Source of the DNA: JBKPNJ01 sp963695705
GTDB lineage: Bacteria > Actinomycetota > Actinomycetes > Propionibacteriales > Nocardioidaceae
Length of the DNA: 64,000 bases
Direction: 5' to 3'
Assembly (NCBI GenBank): GCA_963695705.1
Contig: CAVOHB010000004.1
Coordinates: 589,519-653,518, forward strand
Position 1 is the first letter of the stretch; each line of letters starts with the position of its first letter. The position numbers and the translations under genes were made by a program. This document shows positions 1-11,569 of the stretch, in pieces. The notes under the pieces are model-generated. The model made no database searches. It was not told where the DNA came from and saw only the letters and a list, made by a program, of their open reading frames with translations.

Positions 1-2
1 GC

Positions 3-551
3 GACGATCCGACGGCGCAGGCACTGGTGTGCGCGGCGGCCCGCGAGACGTTCGAGGAGTCCGGCATCCTGCTGGCCGGACCCGATCCCGGGACCGTGGT
101 CGGGGACACGACCGGCGACGACATGGAGGCCGACCGGCAGGCTCTGGTGGACCGGTCACTCGCGTTCGGGGACTTTCTGACCAGCCGGGGACTGTTGCTT
201 CGTACCGATCTGATGGTCGCGTGGGGGCACTGGATCACGCCGGTCTTCGAGCCGCGCCGCTACGACACCAGGTTCTTCGCCGCCATGCTGCCGATCGGGC
301 AGTTGGCACGCGACGTCTCCGGCGAGGCCGACAAGGTGGTGTGGATGCGCCCGGCCGACGCCTGTGCGGCCGCCGACGCGGGCGAGATCGCGATGCTGCC
401 GCCGACGTACGTGACGATGTCGGAGATGGCCGGACACCGCTCGGTGGAGCGGATCCTGGCGGCCGCCGACGGGCGTACCGTCACTCCGATCGAGCCAGGC
501 GTGGAGTTCGTCGGGGACGAGGCGTTCCTCACGATGCCCGGACCGCTGTGA
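3..551 (+). CDS. Nudix-family hydrolase, 5' truncated by window edge
   Basis: The reading frame is open from the window edge, so the true start lies upstream. About 182 codons are visible. Near the visible N-terminus is the second half of a Nudix box (REtfEEsGI, codons for RETFEESGI at about 42-68), the metal-binding helix that hydrolyses nucleoside diphosphate-linked substrates; the GG half is outside the window. The rest (FEPRRYDTRFFAAMLP) looks like the C-terminal part of actinobacterial Nudix proteins encoded beside the Crp locus. The stop overlaps the next gene's GTG (GTGA), so the two are translationally coupled. The substrate cannot be inferred. Confidence 0.8.
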   Translation, partial: DDPTAQALVCAAARETFEESGILLAGPDPGTVVGDTTGDDMEADRQALVDRSLAFGDFLTSRGLLLRTDLMVAWGHWITPVFEPRRYDTRFFAAMLPIGQLARDVSGEADKVVWMRPADACAAADAGEIAMLPPTYVTMSEMAGHRSVERILAAADGRTVTPIEPGVEFVGDEAFLTMPGPL

Positions 552-1378
552 ACGACCCGCCGGGCTGGAGTGGTGGCACGTTCGGCGAGCGGGCCGTCTG
601 CGTGCTGGCGCCCAACCCCTCGCCCATGACGCTGGACGGGACGAACACATGGGTGCTCCGGGAGCCGGGAGCGCGACAGTCCGCGGTCGTCGATCCCGGG
701 CCGCTCGACGAGGGTCACCTCGCGCGTGTCCTTGATGTGGCCGGCGACGTCGGTGTCGTGCTGCTCACCCATGGCCATATCGACCACAGCGAGAGTGCGG
801 GTCGATTCGCCGAGCTCGCGGGCTGCGACGTACGCGCGCTCGATCCGCGGCACCGCGTCGGCTCACAAGGGCTGCACGACGGGGACGTGGTGAGCGTCAC
901 GGGTCTCGAGATCGCTGTGGTGGGCACGCCCGGCCACACCTCGGACTCGCTGTCTTTCGTAGTCCGCGGCGACCGGGCCGTGCTCACCGGCGACACGGTC
1001 CTCGGCCGGGGTACGACTGTGGTCGCGCATCCCGACGGTCGGCTGGGTGCATACCTGGGCTCGTTGCGCCGGCTGCGTGACCTGGCGTACCACGCGGAGG
1101 TCACCCGGGTGCTGCCCGGGCACGGGCCGGTGCTTGACGACGCGGGGCTCGTGATCGACCACTACCTGGTGCACCGCCGGGAACGGCTCGAGCAGGTGAG
1201 TGCCGCGGTCGCCGCTGGAGCGGTCGATCCCATGGACGTCGTACGCGTCGTCTATGCCGACGTCGACCGGAGCCTCTGGCCGGCCGCTGAGCTGTCGGTG
1301 CGGGCCCAGCTGGACTACCTGGCCGAGAACGGCCCGTCGGGCCGAGGCGGCGCGAACATCGACGGTCTTGCGCGGTAG
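548..1378 (+). CDS. Metallo-beta-lactamase-fold hydrolase
   Basis: A 276-residue MBL-fold enzyme. The zinc motif HxHxDH is seen as THGHIDH (about residue 76), with later ligands in GTPGHTSDS and LPGHG. This pattern matches the glyoxalase II/LACTB2-like hydrolases found beside the Nudix gene and crp in actinobacteria (Rv3677c type). LACTB2 relatives can cleave RNA or thioesters; the substrate here is unknown. The GTG start overlaps the upstream stop by 4 nt; an upstream in-frame extension is only a shadow of the Nudix gene. It converges on crp with about 65 nt between them. Confidence 0.85.
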   Translation: MNDPPGWSGGTFGERAVCVLAPNPSPMTLDGTNTWVLREPGARQSAVVDPGPLDEGHLARVLDVAGDVGVVLLTHGHIDHSESAGRFAELAGCDVRALDPRHRVGSQGLHDGDVVSVTGLEIAVVGTPGHTSDSLSFVVRGDRAVLTGDTVLGRGTTVVAHPDGRLGAYLGSLRRLRDLAYHAEVTRVLPGHGPVLDDAGLVIDHYLVHRRERLEQVSAAVAAGAVDPMDVVRVVYADVDRSLWPAAELSVRAQLDYLAENGPSGRGGANIDGLAR

Positions 1379-1444
1379 GTGGTTACCCCATCCCAGGTCC
1401 GGGGTCCCCGATCGCGAAGAGAGTGCGGGGGGGCGGGGGAGGGG

Positions 1445-2125
1445 TCAGCGGACGCGGCCGCGGAGGCGTTCGACGTCGAGCAGGACGACCGAGCGGGGTT
1501 CGAGCCGCAGCCAACCGCGTGATCCGAAGTCGGCCAGCGCCTTGTTGACCGTCTCTCGCGAGGCGCCCACCAGCTGGGCCAGCTCCTCCTGGGTGAGGTC
1601 GTGGTGCACGTGGATCCCGTCGTCGGCCGGCCGGCCGAACCGGGCCGCCAGATCCAGCAGCGCCTTGGCGACACGTCCGGGCACGTCGGAGAACACCAGA
1701 TCGGCCACGACGTCGTTGGCCCGGCGCAGCCGGTGGGCGAGCTGGGCGAGCAGTCCCTGGGCCACCTCGGGCCGCCCGGTGAGCCACTGGAGGAGTTCGT
1801 CGTGGGTGAGGCTCTGCATGACGCAGTCGGTGACGGCGGTCACGGTCGACTGCCTGGGTCCCGGGTCGAACAATGACAGCTCCCCGAACATCTGCCCCGG
1901 CCCCAGCAGGGCCAGCAGGTTCTCCCGACCGTCGGTCGACGTTCGCCCCATCTTCACCTTGCCGTCGGTGACCACATAGAGCTGGTGCCCTTCGTCGCCT
2001 TCGCGGAACAGCACCTCGGAGCGACGCAGCCGGCACTCGATCAGCGATGCTTGCAGCGCGTCGGCGGCCTCGTCGTCCAGGCCGCTGAACAGAGGTGCCT
2101 GACGAAGGATGTCGCTGTCGTCCAC
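1445..2125 (-). CDS. crp: Crp/Fnr-family transcriptional regulator
   Basis: About 226 residues: an N-terminal cyclic-nucleotide-binding beta-barrel (GELSLFDPGPR phosphate-binding cassette) and a C-terminal winged helix (LTQEELAQLVGASRETVNKAL). The recognition helix is that of actinobacterial Crp (M. tuberculosis Rv3676, Streptomyces Crp). The GTG at 2125 is chosen because a strong Shine-Dalgarno (GAGGAGG) sits about 6 nt upstream and the protein then begins VDDSDILRQAPLF as in homologues; a longer frame to 2158 lacks such support. It is divergent from nth. A class III nucleotide cyclase at 22-23.5 kb could supply a ligand (inference). Confidence 0.93.
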   Translation of the reverse strand: MDDSDILRQAPLFSGLDDEAADALQASLIECRLRRSEVLFREGDEGHQLYVVTDGKVKMGRTSTDGRENLLALLGPGQMFGELSLFDPGPRQSTVTAVTDCVMQSLTHDELLQWLTGRPEVAQGLLAQLAHRLRRANDVVADLVFSDVPGRVAKALLDLAARFGRPADDGIHVHHDLTQEELAQLVGASRETVNKALADFGSRGWLRLEPRSVVLLDVERLRGRVR

Positions 2126-2213
2126 GGCTTCCTCCTCGGTGCCCGTTGGCCGGCTCACAGTCTGTCCTATCCGGCCCGTCCGGGCAGGCCGTCACCGGTC
2201 GGATTCCAGGTCG

Positions 2214-2945
2214 ATGGGCACGTACCCTGGTCAGGTGTCCAGCCTGGTCGTACCCGATCGCACCACGCTGGTACGCCGTGCCCGGAAGGTCAACCGGCTG
2301 CTCGCGCAGACCTATCCCGATGCGCGTTGCGAGCTCGACTTCGGCTCCCCGTTCCAGCTGCTGGTCGCCACGGTGCTCTCGGCCCAGACGACCGACAAGC
2401 GGGTGAACGGTGTCACCCCCAGGCTGTTCGCGGCATACCCGGACGCGCCCGCGCTCGCAGGCGCCGACCGGAACGAGGTCGAGACGCTGATCGCGCCGAC
2501 CGGCTTCTTCCGCGCCAAGACCGACACGCTGCTCAAGTTGAGCCAGGATTTGTGTGACCGTTTCGGGGGTGAGGTCCCGAACCGGCTGGCCGATCTCGTC
2601 ACGCTGCACGGGGTCGGGCGCAAGACCGCCAACGTCGTGCTCGGCAACGCCTTCGGCATCCCGGGCATCACCGTCGACACCCACTTCGGCCGCCTCGTAC
2701 GACGGTTCGGCTGGACCGACGAGACCGACCCGGTCAAGGTCGAGAAGGTGATCGCGGGGATGTTCCCGCGCAAGGACTGGACGATGCTCAGTCACCATCT
2801 GATCTGGCACGGCCGGCGGCGCTGTCATGCGCGGCAGCCGGCCTGCGGAGCCTGCCCGGTGGCCCGGTACTGCCCCTCCTACGGTGAGGGGCCGACCGAC
2901 CCGGTCCAGGCCGCGGCTCTGGTACGTACCGAGGGCCGCGCGTGA
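2214..2945 (+). CDS. nth: Endonuclease III, DNA glycosylase/AP lyase
   Basis: Base excision repair enzyme that removes oxidised pyrimidines and nicks AP sites. Visible are the helix-hairpin-helix with catalytic Lys (LHGVGRKTANV), the catalytic Asp (ITVDTHFGRL) and the C-terminal 4Fe-4S loop C-X6-C-X2-C-X5-C (CHARQPACGACPVARYC). ATG 2214 gives about 243 residues, typical of actinobacterial Nth; GTG 2235 is an alternative. Divergent from crp. Its stop overlaps the GTG of the TlpA-like gene by 4 nt, starting a run of four overlapping genes (nth, tlpA, nudix, marP) as in mycobacteria. Confidence 0.95.
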   Translation: MGTYPGQVSSLVVPDRTTLVRRARKVNRLLAQTYPDARCELDFGSPFQLLVATVLSAQTTDKRVNGVTPRLFAAYPDAPALAGADRNEVETLIAPTGFFRAKTDTLLKLSQDLCDRFGGEVPNRLADLVTLHGVGRKTANVVLGNAFGIPGITVDTHFGRLVRRFGWTDETDPVKVEKVIAGMFPRKDWTMLSHHLIWHGRRRCHARQPACGACPVARYCPSYGEGPTDPVQAAALVRTEGRA

Positions 2946-3568
2946 CACCGCGCTGGGCCCCCTCGATGCTCGCGACGGTGGCGCTGCTGCTGGCTGCGTG
3001 CACCAGCGCCGACGAGCCGAGCCCGCCGACGTTCGCGAAGGGGCGGCCGGCCGACGGCTCCTCTCCGCAGGCGCTGGCCATGCTCAAGCATGACGCCGGC
3101 ATCGCGGCGTGCCCGCGCCTGCCGGCAGTCGGCGGCCCGGCAGCCGACGGGTTGCCGGACATCACCCTGGGCTGTCTCGGTGGCGGCCGGCCGGTCAACC
3201 TCGCAGCGCTGCGCGGGGTTCCTACGGTGGTCAACGTGTGGGCGCAGTACTGCGGTCCCTGCGTGCAGGAGTCGCCGTTGTTCCAGCGACTGCACGAGGA
3301 GAAGGGCACGCCGGTACGGGTGATCGGTGTCGACTTCGACGACCCGCTGACCGCGCGGGCCATCTCGTTCGCCGCGAGCGTCGGCATCACCTACCCGCAG
3401 CTCACCGATCCGGACACCGACCTGCGCACGACGATGGGCGTCACCGCGCTGCCGGTCACCTTCTTCGTGGATGCGCAGGGCCGCGTCACGGAACGGCTGA
3501 TCGGCCCGGTGACGTCCTACGACCAGTTGACCAGCCTGGTCCGGGACCACCTCGGCGTGACCCTGTGA
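2942..3568 (+). CDS. TlpA-like thioredoxin-fold lipoprotein
   Basis: 208 residues. A hydrophobic signal ends in a lipobox (LLLAAC, Cys about residue 20), so it is probably anchored outside the membrane. The thioredoxin-like domain carries the redox motif CGPC (WAQYCGPCVQESP) and a cis-Pro region (VTALPVTFFVD). It is likely an extracytoplasmic thiol-disulfide oxidoreductase. GTG start, overlapping nth by 4 nt and the downstream Nudix gene by 4 nt. Its fixed position upstream of MarP, which has a disulfide in its protease domain, is suggestive, but a functional link is only inference. Confidence 0.9.
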   Translation: MTPRWAPSMLATVALLLAACTSADEPSPPTFAKGRPADGSSPQALAMLKHDAGIAACPRLPAVGGPAADGLPDITLGCLGGGRPVNLAALRGVPTVVNVWAQYCGPCVQESPLFQRLHEEKGTPVRVIGVDFDDPLTARAISFAASVGITYPQLTDPDTDLRTTMGVTALPVTFFVDAQGRVTERLIGPVTSYDQLTSLVRDHLGVTL

Positions 3569-4254
3569 CCGAGCCGGTACCCGCGTCCGCGTTGCCCGAG
3601 TGGCTGCGGCCCGTCGCGGTTGCCGCAGCCGACCCCGGATCGATGGAGCGGCCGCCGTCGCGGACGACGTTCCTGCCTCCCGACGACGGGTCGGCCCGGG
3701 CGTCGGCGGTGTTGCTGCTGTTCGGCGAGGGCGACTCTGGGCCCGACCTGCTGCTGATCGAGCGGGCCCACGACATGAGGTCCCACGCGGGTCAGATGGC
3801 CTTTCCCGGCGGAGCCGTCGATCCCGACGACGCGAGTCCCGTCGCCGCGGCGCTGCGCGAGGCATGGGAGGAGACCGGAGTGGACCCCGCCGGGGTCGAC
3901 GTGTTCGGGGTCCTGCCGGACCTCTGGCTGCCGCACGGCAACTTCGCGGTGACGCCCGTCCTCGGCTGGTGGCGGCGTACGTCGCAGGTCTCGGTCCGTG
4001 ACCCCGCCGAGGTGGCGTCGGTGCACCGGGTACCGCTCGCGGTGCTGCGGGATCCGGCCAACCGGTTCTCGGTCAGGCACCCCGGCGGCTATGTGGGCCC
4101 GGCGTTCGGGTTCAGCGGTCTGGTGGTCTGGGGGTTCACCGCCGGGATCATCGTCCGGCTGTTCGCGGCCGTCGGTTGGGAGCGTCCCTGGGACGAGGCC
4201 CGGTTCGAACCTCTTCCGGAGCACATGGTGGACTCCGACCGGCGGACCCGATGA
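3565..4254 (+). CDS. Nudix hydrolase, CoA-pyrophosphatase (NudL) type
   Basis: 229 residues. The sequence around RSHAGQMAFPGGAVDPDD followed by AALREAWEETGV matches the UPF0035/CoA-diphosphatase signature fused to the Nudix box (metal ligands in REAWEE). Members hydrolyse CoA or other NDP-X compounds. The equivalent M. tuberculosis gene sits immediately before marP. GTG start overlaps the tlpA-like stop; its own stop overlaps the ATG of marP (ATGA). Confidence 0.88.
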   Translation: MTEPVPASALPEWLRPVAVAAADPGSMERPPSRTTFLPPDDGSARASAVLLLFGEGDSGPDLLLIERAHDMRSHAGQMAFPGGAVDPDDASPVAAALREAWEETGVDPAGVDVFGVLPDLWLPHGNFAVTPVLGWWRRTSQVSVRDPAEVASVHRVPLAVLRDPANRFSVRHPGGYVGPAFGFSGLVVWGFTAGIIVRLFAAVGWERPWDEARFEPLPEHMVDSDRRTR

Positions 4255-5427
4255 ACGGTCTCGACTGGGTGCTGGTGGCGCTCGCTCTGGCCTACGCCCT
4301 GGCCGGCTACCGGCAGGGCTTCATCGTCGGTGCGATGTCGACGGCCGGACTGCTGGTCGGCGGCTATCTCGGTGTGCTACTGACACCGGTGGCGCTCGAC
4401 CGTTTCGATCCGTCGGTGTCGGTCTCGCTCGCCGCGTTGATCCTCGTACTCGTCTGCGCGTCGCTCGGGCAGGCCGTCGGCGCCTTCGCCGGCTTCAGCC
4501 TCCGCACCCGGATCACCTGGCAGCCGGTGCGGTCGCTCGAACGCCGTCGGCGGTGCCGCACTGAGCGCAGCGGCTGCGCTGCTGGTCGCCTGGGCTCTCG
4601 GCGTGGCGGTGACCGGTACGCAGCTCACGGCGCTCGGGCAGGAGGTCCGTACATCGAGGGTGCTGTCGACCGTCGACCGGGTGCTGCCAGGCGATGCCGG
4701 CAACGCGCTGCAGGCGTTCAACGAGGTGGTCGACACCAGCATGTTCCCGCGCTACCTCGAGCCGTTCGCCCGGGAGAGGATCGAGCAGGTCGCTCCCCCC
4801 GACGCGGCGGTCGCGGCCGACCCGCAGGTCGAGCAGGCCGCCGGCAGCGTCGTGAAGATCATCGGGGACGCGGATCGCTGCAACCAGTCGCTGGAGGGTT
4901 CGGGCTTCGTGTACGCACCCGGACGGGTGATGACGAACGCCCACGTCGTCGCGGGAATCGGCAACCCGGTGGTCGAGAGCGAGGGGCAGCAGTTCGACGC
5001 CGTGACCGTCGTGTACGACCCCGATCACGACGTCGCGGTCTTGGCGGTCGACGGGCTTGGCGCCCCTGTGCTCCGCTTCGACACCACCGGCCGGAGCCGG
5101 GAGTCCGGTGCAGTGCTCGGATACCCCGAGAACGGTCCCTACCATGTCGCCGCGGCCAGGATCCGCGAGACGCTGCGCCTGCACAGCCCCGACATCTACG
5201 GCGACGGTGACGTCTTCCGGGACGTGTACTCGATGTTCGTGCAGGTGCGACCCGGCAACTCCGGCGGTCCCCTGGTCTCCCGGGCCGGACGCGTGCTCGG
5301 TGTGGTCTTCGCGGCCTCGGTAGCCGACTCCCGTACCGGCTACGCGCTGACCGCCCAGCAGGTGAGCACGGCGGCCGCGGCCGGACGAAGCGCCACGGCG
5401 GAGGTCGACACCGGTGACTGCGCCTAG
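4251..5427 (+). CDS. marP: MarP-like membrane serine protease (CvpA + trypsin domain), frameshifted
   Basis: The N-terminal part is a CvpA/colicin-V-production-like membrane domain (several TM segments, about residues 1-110); the C-terminal part is a chymotrypsin-like protease. The triad is visible as His in MTNAHVVAG, Asp in DHDVAVL and Ser in RPGNSGGP. Two cysteines flank the protease domain (DRCNQ and the C-terminal GDCA), matching the known regulatory disulfide of M. tuberculosis MarP (Rv3671c). The reading frame shifts at about 4535-4545 between the TM domain (VRSLE) and the continuation AVGGAALS; family alignment shows both halves belong together. I think a sequencing indel is more likely than a dead gene. 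Its stop shares the CTAG with the convergent hydrolase. Confidence 0.88.
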
Positions 5428-6257
5428 GCGTTGACGGGTCTGTCGCACGCGGCCGGCAGCTCGCGCAGCCAGTCGACCAGCAACCGGTTGAACCGGGCGG
5501 GGGCCTCCTCGTGCGGGAAGTGGCCGACGTCGCCGAGCACCTCCAGCCGGTAGGGGCCGGCAACGTGGCTGCGGGATGAGTCCTTGTCTCCGCCGGGCAC
5601 CGCGGGGTCGACGGATCCGTGGACCTGGAGCACGGGCTGCCGCAGCGGCCGGGCCATCTGGTGCTTGAACGTGCGCCCGTCGCGCCGCAACCGCGACCTG
5701 AACAGCCAGCGGTGGTACTCGATGGCGCAGTGCGGCGACGGCCACAGGCCCATCGCCAGCCGGTAGCTGCCCGCCGTGTCCGCGTCCGGGAACGGCGATC
5801 CGGGGGCCGACCAGGCGCGCAGCAGCTTCTCGACGTACGCCGCGCCGTCGGCCATGATGCGGCGCTCGGGCAGCAGCGGAGCCTGCATGGACAGCAGATG
5901 CGCGACCGCCGGCGCGTAGCGACGGTCCCTGGCCAGCAGAGTCAGCATGTGCAGAGGGTGTGGTGCGGCCACCGGTACGAGCGCACGCACCTGGACAGGG
6001 CAGATCGCCGCGGTCGCCCATCCGACGTATCCACCCCAGCCCTGCCCGACGACGACCGCGGACCGCTCACCGAGCGACCGGATCACCCCGGCGACGTCGA
6101 AGGACAGCGTGACGGGGTCGTAGCCGCGGGGGGTCTTGTCGCTCCCGCCGTACCCACGCATGTCCATGGCGACGGCGCGGAACCCGGCCGCGGCGACCGC
6201 CGGCAGCTGATGGCGCCAGGCCCACCAGAACTCCGGGAACCCGTGCAGGAACAGCAC
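5424..6257 (-). CDS. Alpha/beta hydrolase, epoxide-hydrolase-like (EphE type)
   Basis: An alpha/beta-hydrolase with oxyanion motif HGFPEFWW, nucleophile elbow VVGQGWGG (G-Q-G-W-G, so Gln occupies the expected nucleophile position) and catalytic His in DVGHFPHEE. Family resemblance continues in frame upstream of this GTG to about 6357 (LPPSVDVPGPWS, ANGGRFHVAHTGTGPL), but no ATG, GTG or TTG is found there, so the start is unresolved; a base error or a rare start codon is possible. The order marP/ephE/holin-like/acs is conserved in actinobacteria. The Asp-to-Gln elbow may mean loss of epoxide hydrolase activity or a sequence error. Confidence 0.8.
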   Translation of the reverse strand: MLFLHGFPEFWWAWRHQLPAVAAAGFRAVAMDMRGYGGSDKTPRGYDPVTLSFDVAGVIRSLGERSAVVVGQGWGGYVGWATAAICPVQVRALVPVAAPHPLHMLTLLARDRRYAPAVAHLLSMQAPLLPERRIMADGAAYVEKLLRAWSAPGSPFPDADTAGSYRLAMGLWPSPHCAIEYHRWLFRSRLRRDGRTFKHQMARPLRQPVLQVHGSVDPAVPGGDKDSSRSHVAGPYRLEVLGDVGHFPHEEAPARFNRLLVDWLRELPAACDRPVNA

Positions 6258-6363
6258 CAGGGGACCGGTCCCGGTGTGAGCGACGTGGAAACGGCCGCCG
6301 TTGGCTGACAGATGGGCATGGCTCCATGGACCGGGGACGTCGACGGATGGCGGCAGGATCGAC

Positions 6364-6768
6364 TCAGCTGCCGGTGAGGACGTTCTTGCTCCGGATCGCC
6401 TCGTCGATGGCCTTGCGGGGCGGACCGGCCTGCTTGACCTTCTTCAGACCCACCCACGCGAGCAGCCCGGCGATGAGCAGGTACACCACGAACACGATAA
6501 AGAAGCACCAGGCGGGATGAAGCCCGGTCATCGTCAGGAACTCGGCGAAGGCGATCGACAGCAGGACGAGGCCGAGCAGCACGAGCAGGGCCGCTCCCGC
6601 GAACAGACCCACCCCGGTCGTCCCGGCCCTGACGCTGGCCTTGAGCTCGGACTTGGCGAGTTCGATCTCACCGTGGATCAGCGTCGACACGTCGCGGGTC
6701 GCGTCGGCGACGAGCTTGCCGATCGTGGGTTCCTCGACGTCCGGGCCTGGCTGGGGAATCGTGGACAT
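6364..6768 (-). CDS. Phage-holin-superfamily membrane protein (DUF1469-like)
   Basis: 134 residues. After a hydrophilic N-terminus (TIGKLVADATRDVSTLIHGEIELAKSEL is split here by its amphipathic helix), two TM hairpins follow (GLFAGAALLVLLGLVLL; FFIVFVVYLLIAGLLA). This is the layout of actinobacterial holin-superfamily proteins encoded next to acs. The ATG at 6768 is preceded by GGAGGAGG at good spacing, which decides against the longer frame to 6801. Function unknown; membrane or envelope role inferred. Its stop lies close to the upstream in-frame extension of the hydrolase gene. Confidence 0.8.
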   Translation of the reverse strand: MSTIPQPGPDVEEPTIGKLVADATRDVSTLIHGEIELAKSELKASVRAGTTGVGLFAGAALLVLLGLVLLSIAFAEFLTMTGLHPAWCFFIVFVVYLLIAGLLAWVGLKKVKQAGPPRKAIDEAIRSKNVLTGS

Positions 6769-6929
6769 GCGTTCCTCCTCCGTAGGTGCGCCGGCTGCCA
6801 AGTCCGGGCCTGCTTCTCACCCGCAGGCAGGAACCGGGTTTCCCGCCCGCGCGAGATCGTGGCTCAGCCTAGGGGACACCGCCTTCCCGCGCGGGGTGAC
6901 GCTGTGAACGCCCGGCGGCGACCCGGCAT

Positions 6930-8892
<1,963 letters not shown>

Positions 8893-8981
8893 CGTCTCTC
8901 CTCATAGACCCGCTGGGATGGCGGATGGAGCGTGGCTCTGCCCTTCACTCCACCAGGCTGGCTGCTGACCCGCAAGTGTGC

Positions 8982-9599
8982 TCAGCGGGGCATAGTCGGC
9001 AGCACCTCGCGCTTGAAGGTGAAGTTCGTGACTCCGGCGAACGACGCGTACCAGGCGGCGAGCGCGGTCGCGAGGCCCACCCAGCCTCCGAACTTCGTCC
9101 ATCCGTCGGAGGCGGCGAGCTCACCGATCGCCAGCAGGAAGAAGGTGGTCGTCAGCAGCGCGAACACGGCGAGCACCGCGCCGCTGACGCGGCTGGCGGC
9201 GACCGTCATGTAGAGCGTGAAGATGCCCCAGGCCAGCAGATAGACGCCGAGGCCGTTGCCGAGGTCGTTCTCACTGGCGACGCCGGAGAGGTCGGTGTGA
9301 CCGGTCAGGTACCAGAAGGAGACCCAGAATGCGCCGTAGGAGCAGAACGCGGTGGCACCGAACGTGTTCCCCTTGGCGAACTCCCAGATACCCGCGGCGA
9401 ACTGACCGATGCCGCCGTAGGCGAGCGCCAGGCCGAACACGACCGGCTCGACAGTGGTGTCGAGGAGACCGGAGTTGACGCAGCTGAGCACGAACGTCGT
9501 CAGCGCGAACGCGGCCAGCCCCAGCGGCGCCGGATCGGCGATCGAAGAGACGGGGGGAACGGGGGTCTCGCGCGCAACGGAACGGTCTGTCTGAGACAT
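8982..9599 (-). CDS. Acetate/succinate transporter, GPR1/FUN34/YaaH family
   Basis: About 205 residues with six predicted TM helices and the family signature DPAPLGLAAFALTTF (normally NPAPLGL). Other marks are YGGIGQFAAGIWEF and the aromatic stretch FWVSFWYLTG. The family (SatP in E. coli) imports acetate with protons. ATG 9599 has AAGGAG upstream; a longer frame to 9674 lacks support. Located 89 bp upstream of acs on the same strand, consistent with coupled uptake and activation of acetate. Confidence 0.92.
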   Translation of the reverse strand: MSQTDRSVARETPVPPVSSIADPAPLGLAAFALTTFVLSCVNSGLLDTTVEPVVFGLALAYGGIGQFAAGIWEFAKGNTFGATAFCSYGAFWVSFWYLTGHTDLSGVASENDLGNGLGVYLLAWGIFTLYMTVAASRVSGAVLAVFALLTTTFFLLAIGELAASDGWTKFGGWVGLATALAAWYASFAGVTNFTFKREVLPTMPR

Positions 9600-9820
9600 G
9601 GTGGCTCCTTGCTCTCGGGGTGTGGCAAGTGGCTCGGTCCGAAGACCTGGGCGTCCGGTGTCGCCGGACACCATCTCTCACGTTAGAACGCCCTGACCGC
9701 GGCGCAACATCTGTGCTCGGCTCGTCCCGGTGAGTAGTATTTGTCCCGTCTGTATAGGTTCGGCGGCGGATAGCTGGCGCTGTAGCATCACCGGGACCGA
9801 AGCAGTCGAAGGAGTCCCTG

Positions 9821-11508
9821 ATGCCCCGCCAGTTCGACTTTGTCATCGTCGGTGGAGGCTCGGCTGGCAGCGTGCTGGGAAACCGGCTCTCCGCTGATCC
9901 GGCGAACAAGGTGCTCGTCCTCGAGGCCGGTCGGAGCGACAGCCGATGGGACGTGTTCATCCACATGCCCGCGGCCCTGCCGTTCCCCATCGGGAGCCGC
10001 TTCTACGACTGGAAGTACGAGTCCGAACCCGAGCCGCACATGCACGACCGGCGGATCTACCACGCGCGCGGCAAGGTCCTCGGCGGCTCGAGCAGCATCA
10101 ACGGAATGATCTTCCAGCGCGGCAACCCCATGGACTACGAGCGTTGGGGCGCCGACGAGGGCATGCGGAGCTGGGACTTCGCCCACTGCCTGCCGTACTT
10201 CAAGCGGATGGAGACATGCCTCGCCGCGGACCCCGATGACGTGTTCCGAGGTCGGTCCGGTCCCCTCATTCTGGAGCGCGGGCCGGCGAGCACCCCCTTG
10301 TTCCGAGCGTTCTTCGAGTCCGTCCAGCAGGCCGGCTACCCGCTGACCGACGACGTCAACGGCTACCGGCAGGAGGGCTTCGCGGCGTTCGACCGGAATG
10401 TGCACCGCGGTCGACGGCTGTCGGCGGCACGGGCGTACCTGCATCCGGTGATGGGTCGCCGTGCGAACCTCGACGTGGAGACTCGTGTCCTCGTGACCCG
10501 GATCCTGTTCGAGGGAACGCGGGCGGTCGGTGTCGAGTACGTGCACGGCCGCGGCGGTCGCAGCGCGCCGGAGCAGGTGCGGGCCGGCGAGGTCATCCTG
10601 TGCGGTGGGGCCATCAACTCGCCGCAGCTGCTCCAGCTCTCCGGTGTCGGCAACGCCGGCGAGCTCGCCCGCCTCGGCATCCCCGTGGCGGCCGACCTTC
10701 CCGGTGTCGGGGAGAACCTCCAGGACCATCTCGAGGTGTACGTGCAGTACGCCTGCAAGCAACCGGTCTCGCTGCAGCCGTACCTGAAATGGCGGCACCG
10801 GCCGGCCATCGGCGCCAGATGGCTGTTCCTGCGCAGCGGCCCGGGGCGACCAACCACTTCGAGGCCGGCGGATTCACCCGGTCCAACGATGAGGTTGCGT
10901 ACCCGAACCTGATGTTCCACTTCCTGCCGATCGCGGTGCGGTATGACGGATCAGCTCCCGCGGGTGACCACGGTTACCAGGTGCATGTCGGGCCGATGTA
11001 CTCCGATGCACGTGGCAGCGTCAAGGTCACCAGCCGCGACCCAACGGCGCATCCCGCGCTGCGGTTCAACTACCTCTCAACCGACCAGGACCGGCGTGAG
11101 TGGGTGGAGGCGGTCCGGGTCGCCCGGGACCTGCTCAGCCAGCAGGCGATGGAGCCGTACAACGACGGGGAGCTGTCGCCGGGGCCGTCGGTCGAGACCG
11201 ACGAGCAAATCCTCGACTGGGTGGCGAGGGAGGGCGAAACCGCCCTGCACCCGTCGTGCACGACCAGGATGGGCGTCGACGACATGTCGGTGGTGGATCC
11301 GACGTCGATGCGCGTGCACGGACTCGACGGGCTGCGCGTCGTCGACGCGTCGGCGATGCCCTACGTCACCAACGGAAACATCTATGCACCGGTGATGATG
11401 CTCGCGGAGAAGTCCGCCGATCTGGTCCTGGGCGCTACTCCGCTGTCAGCAGAGCCGGTCGAGTTCTACCGGCACGGGGTTTCGCCGTCGCCCATGCCCC
11501 GGCGGTGA
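9821..11508 (+). CDS. betA: GMC oxidoreductase, choline dehydrogenase-like, one frameshift
   Basis: FAD-dependent GMC enzyme of about 562 residues. Motifs: ADP-binding GGGSAGSVLGNRL near the N-terminus, GMC signature 1 (GKVLGGSSSINGMIFQRGN), signature 2 (GGAINSPQLLQLSGVG), the catalytic His region HPSCTTRMG and the C-terminal NGNIYAPVMM. This is the pattern of choline dehydrogenase (choline to betaine aldehyde). The frame breaks at about 10848-10852 in a GGGG run: RSGPG should continue ATNHFEAGGF, and one missing G explains it. ATG 9821 follows GAAGGAG. No betaine aldehyde dehydrogenase is adjacent, so the substrate is likely, not proven. Confidence 0.85.
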
Positions 11509-11569
11509 GCTCTGGCGTTTGCGGTGGCTCGCGCAACCGCAGGTCCTAGAGACCGATCGGAGGCGGATG

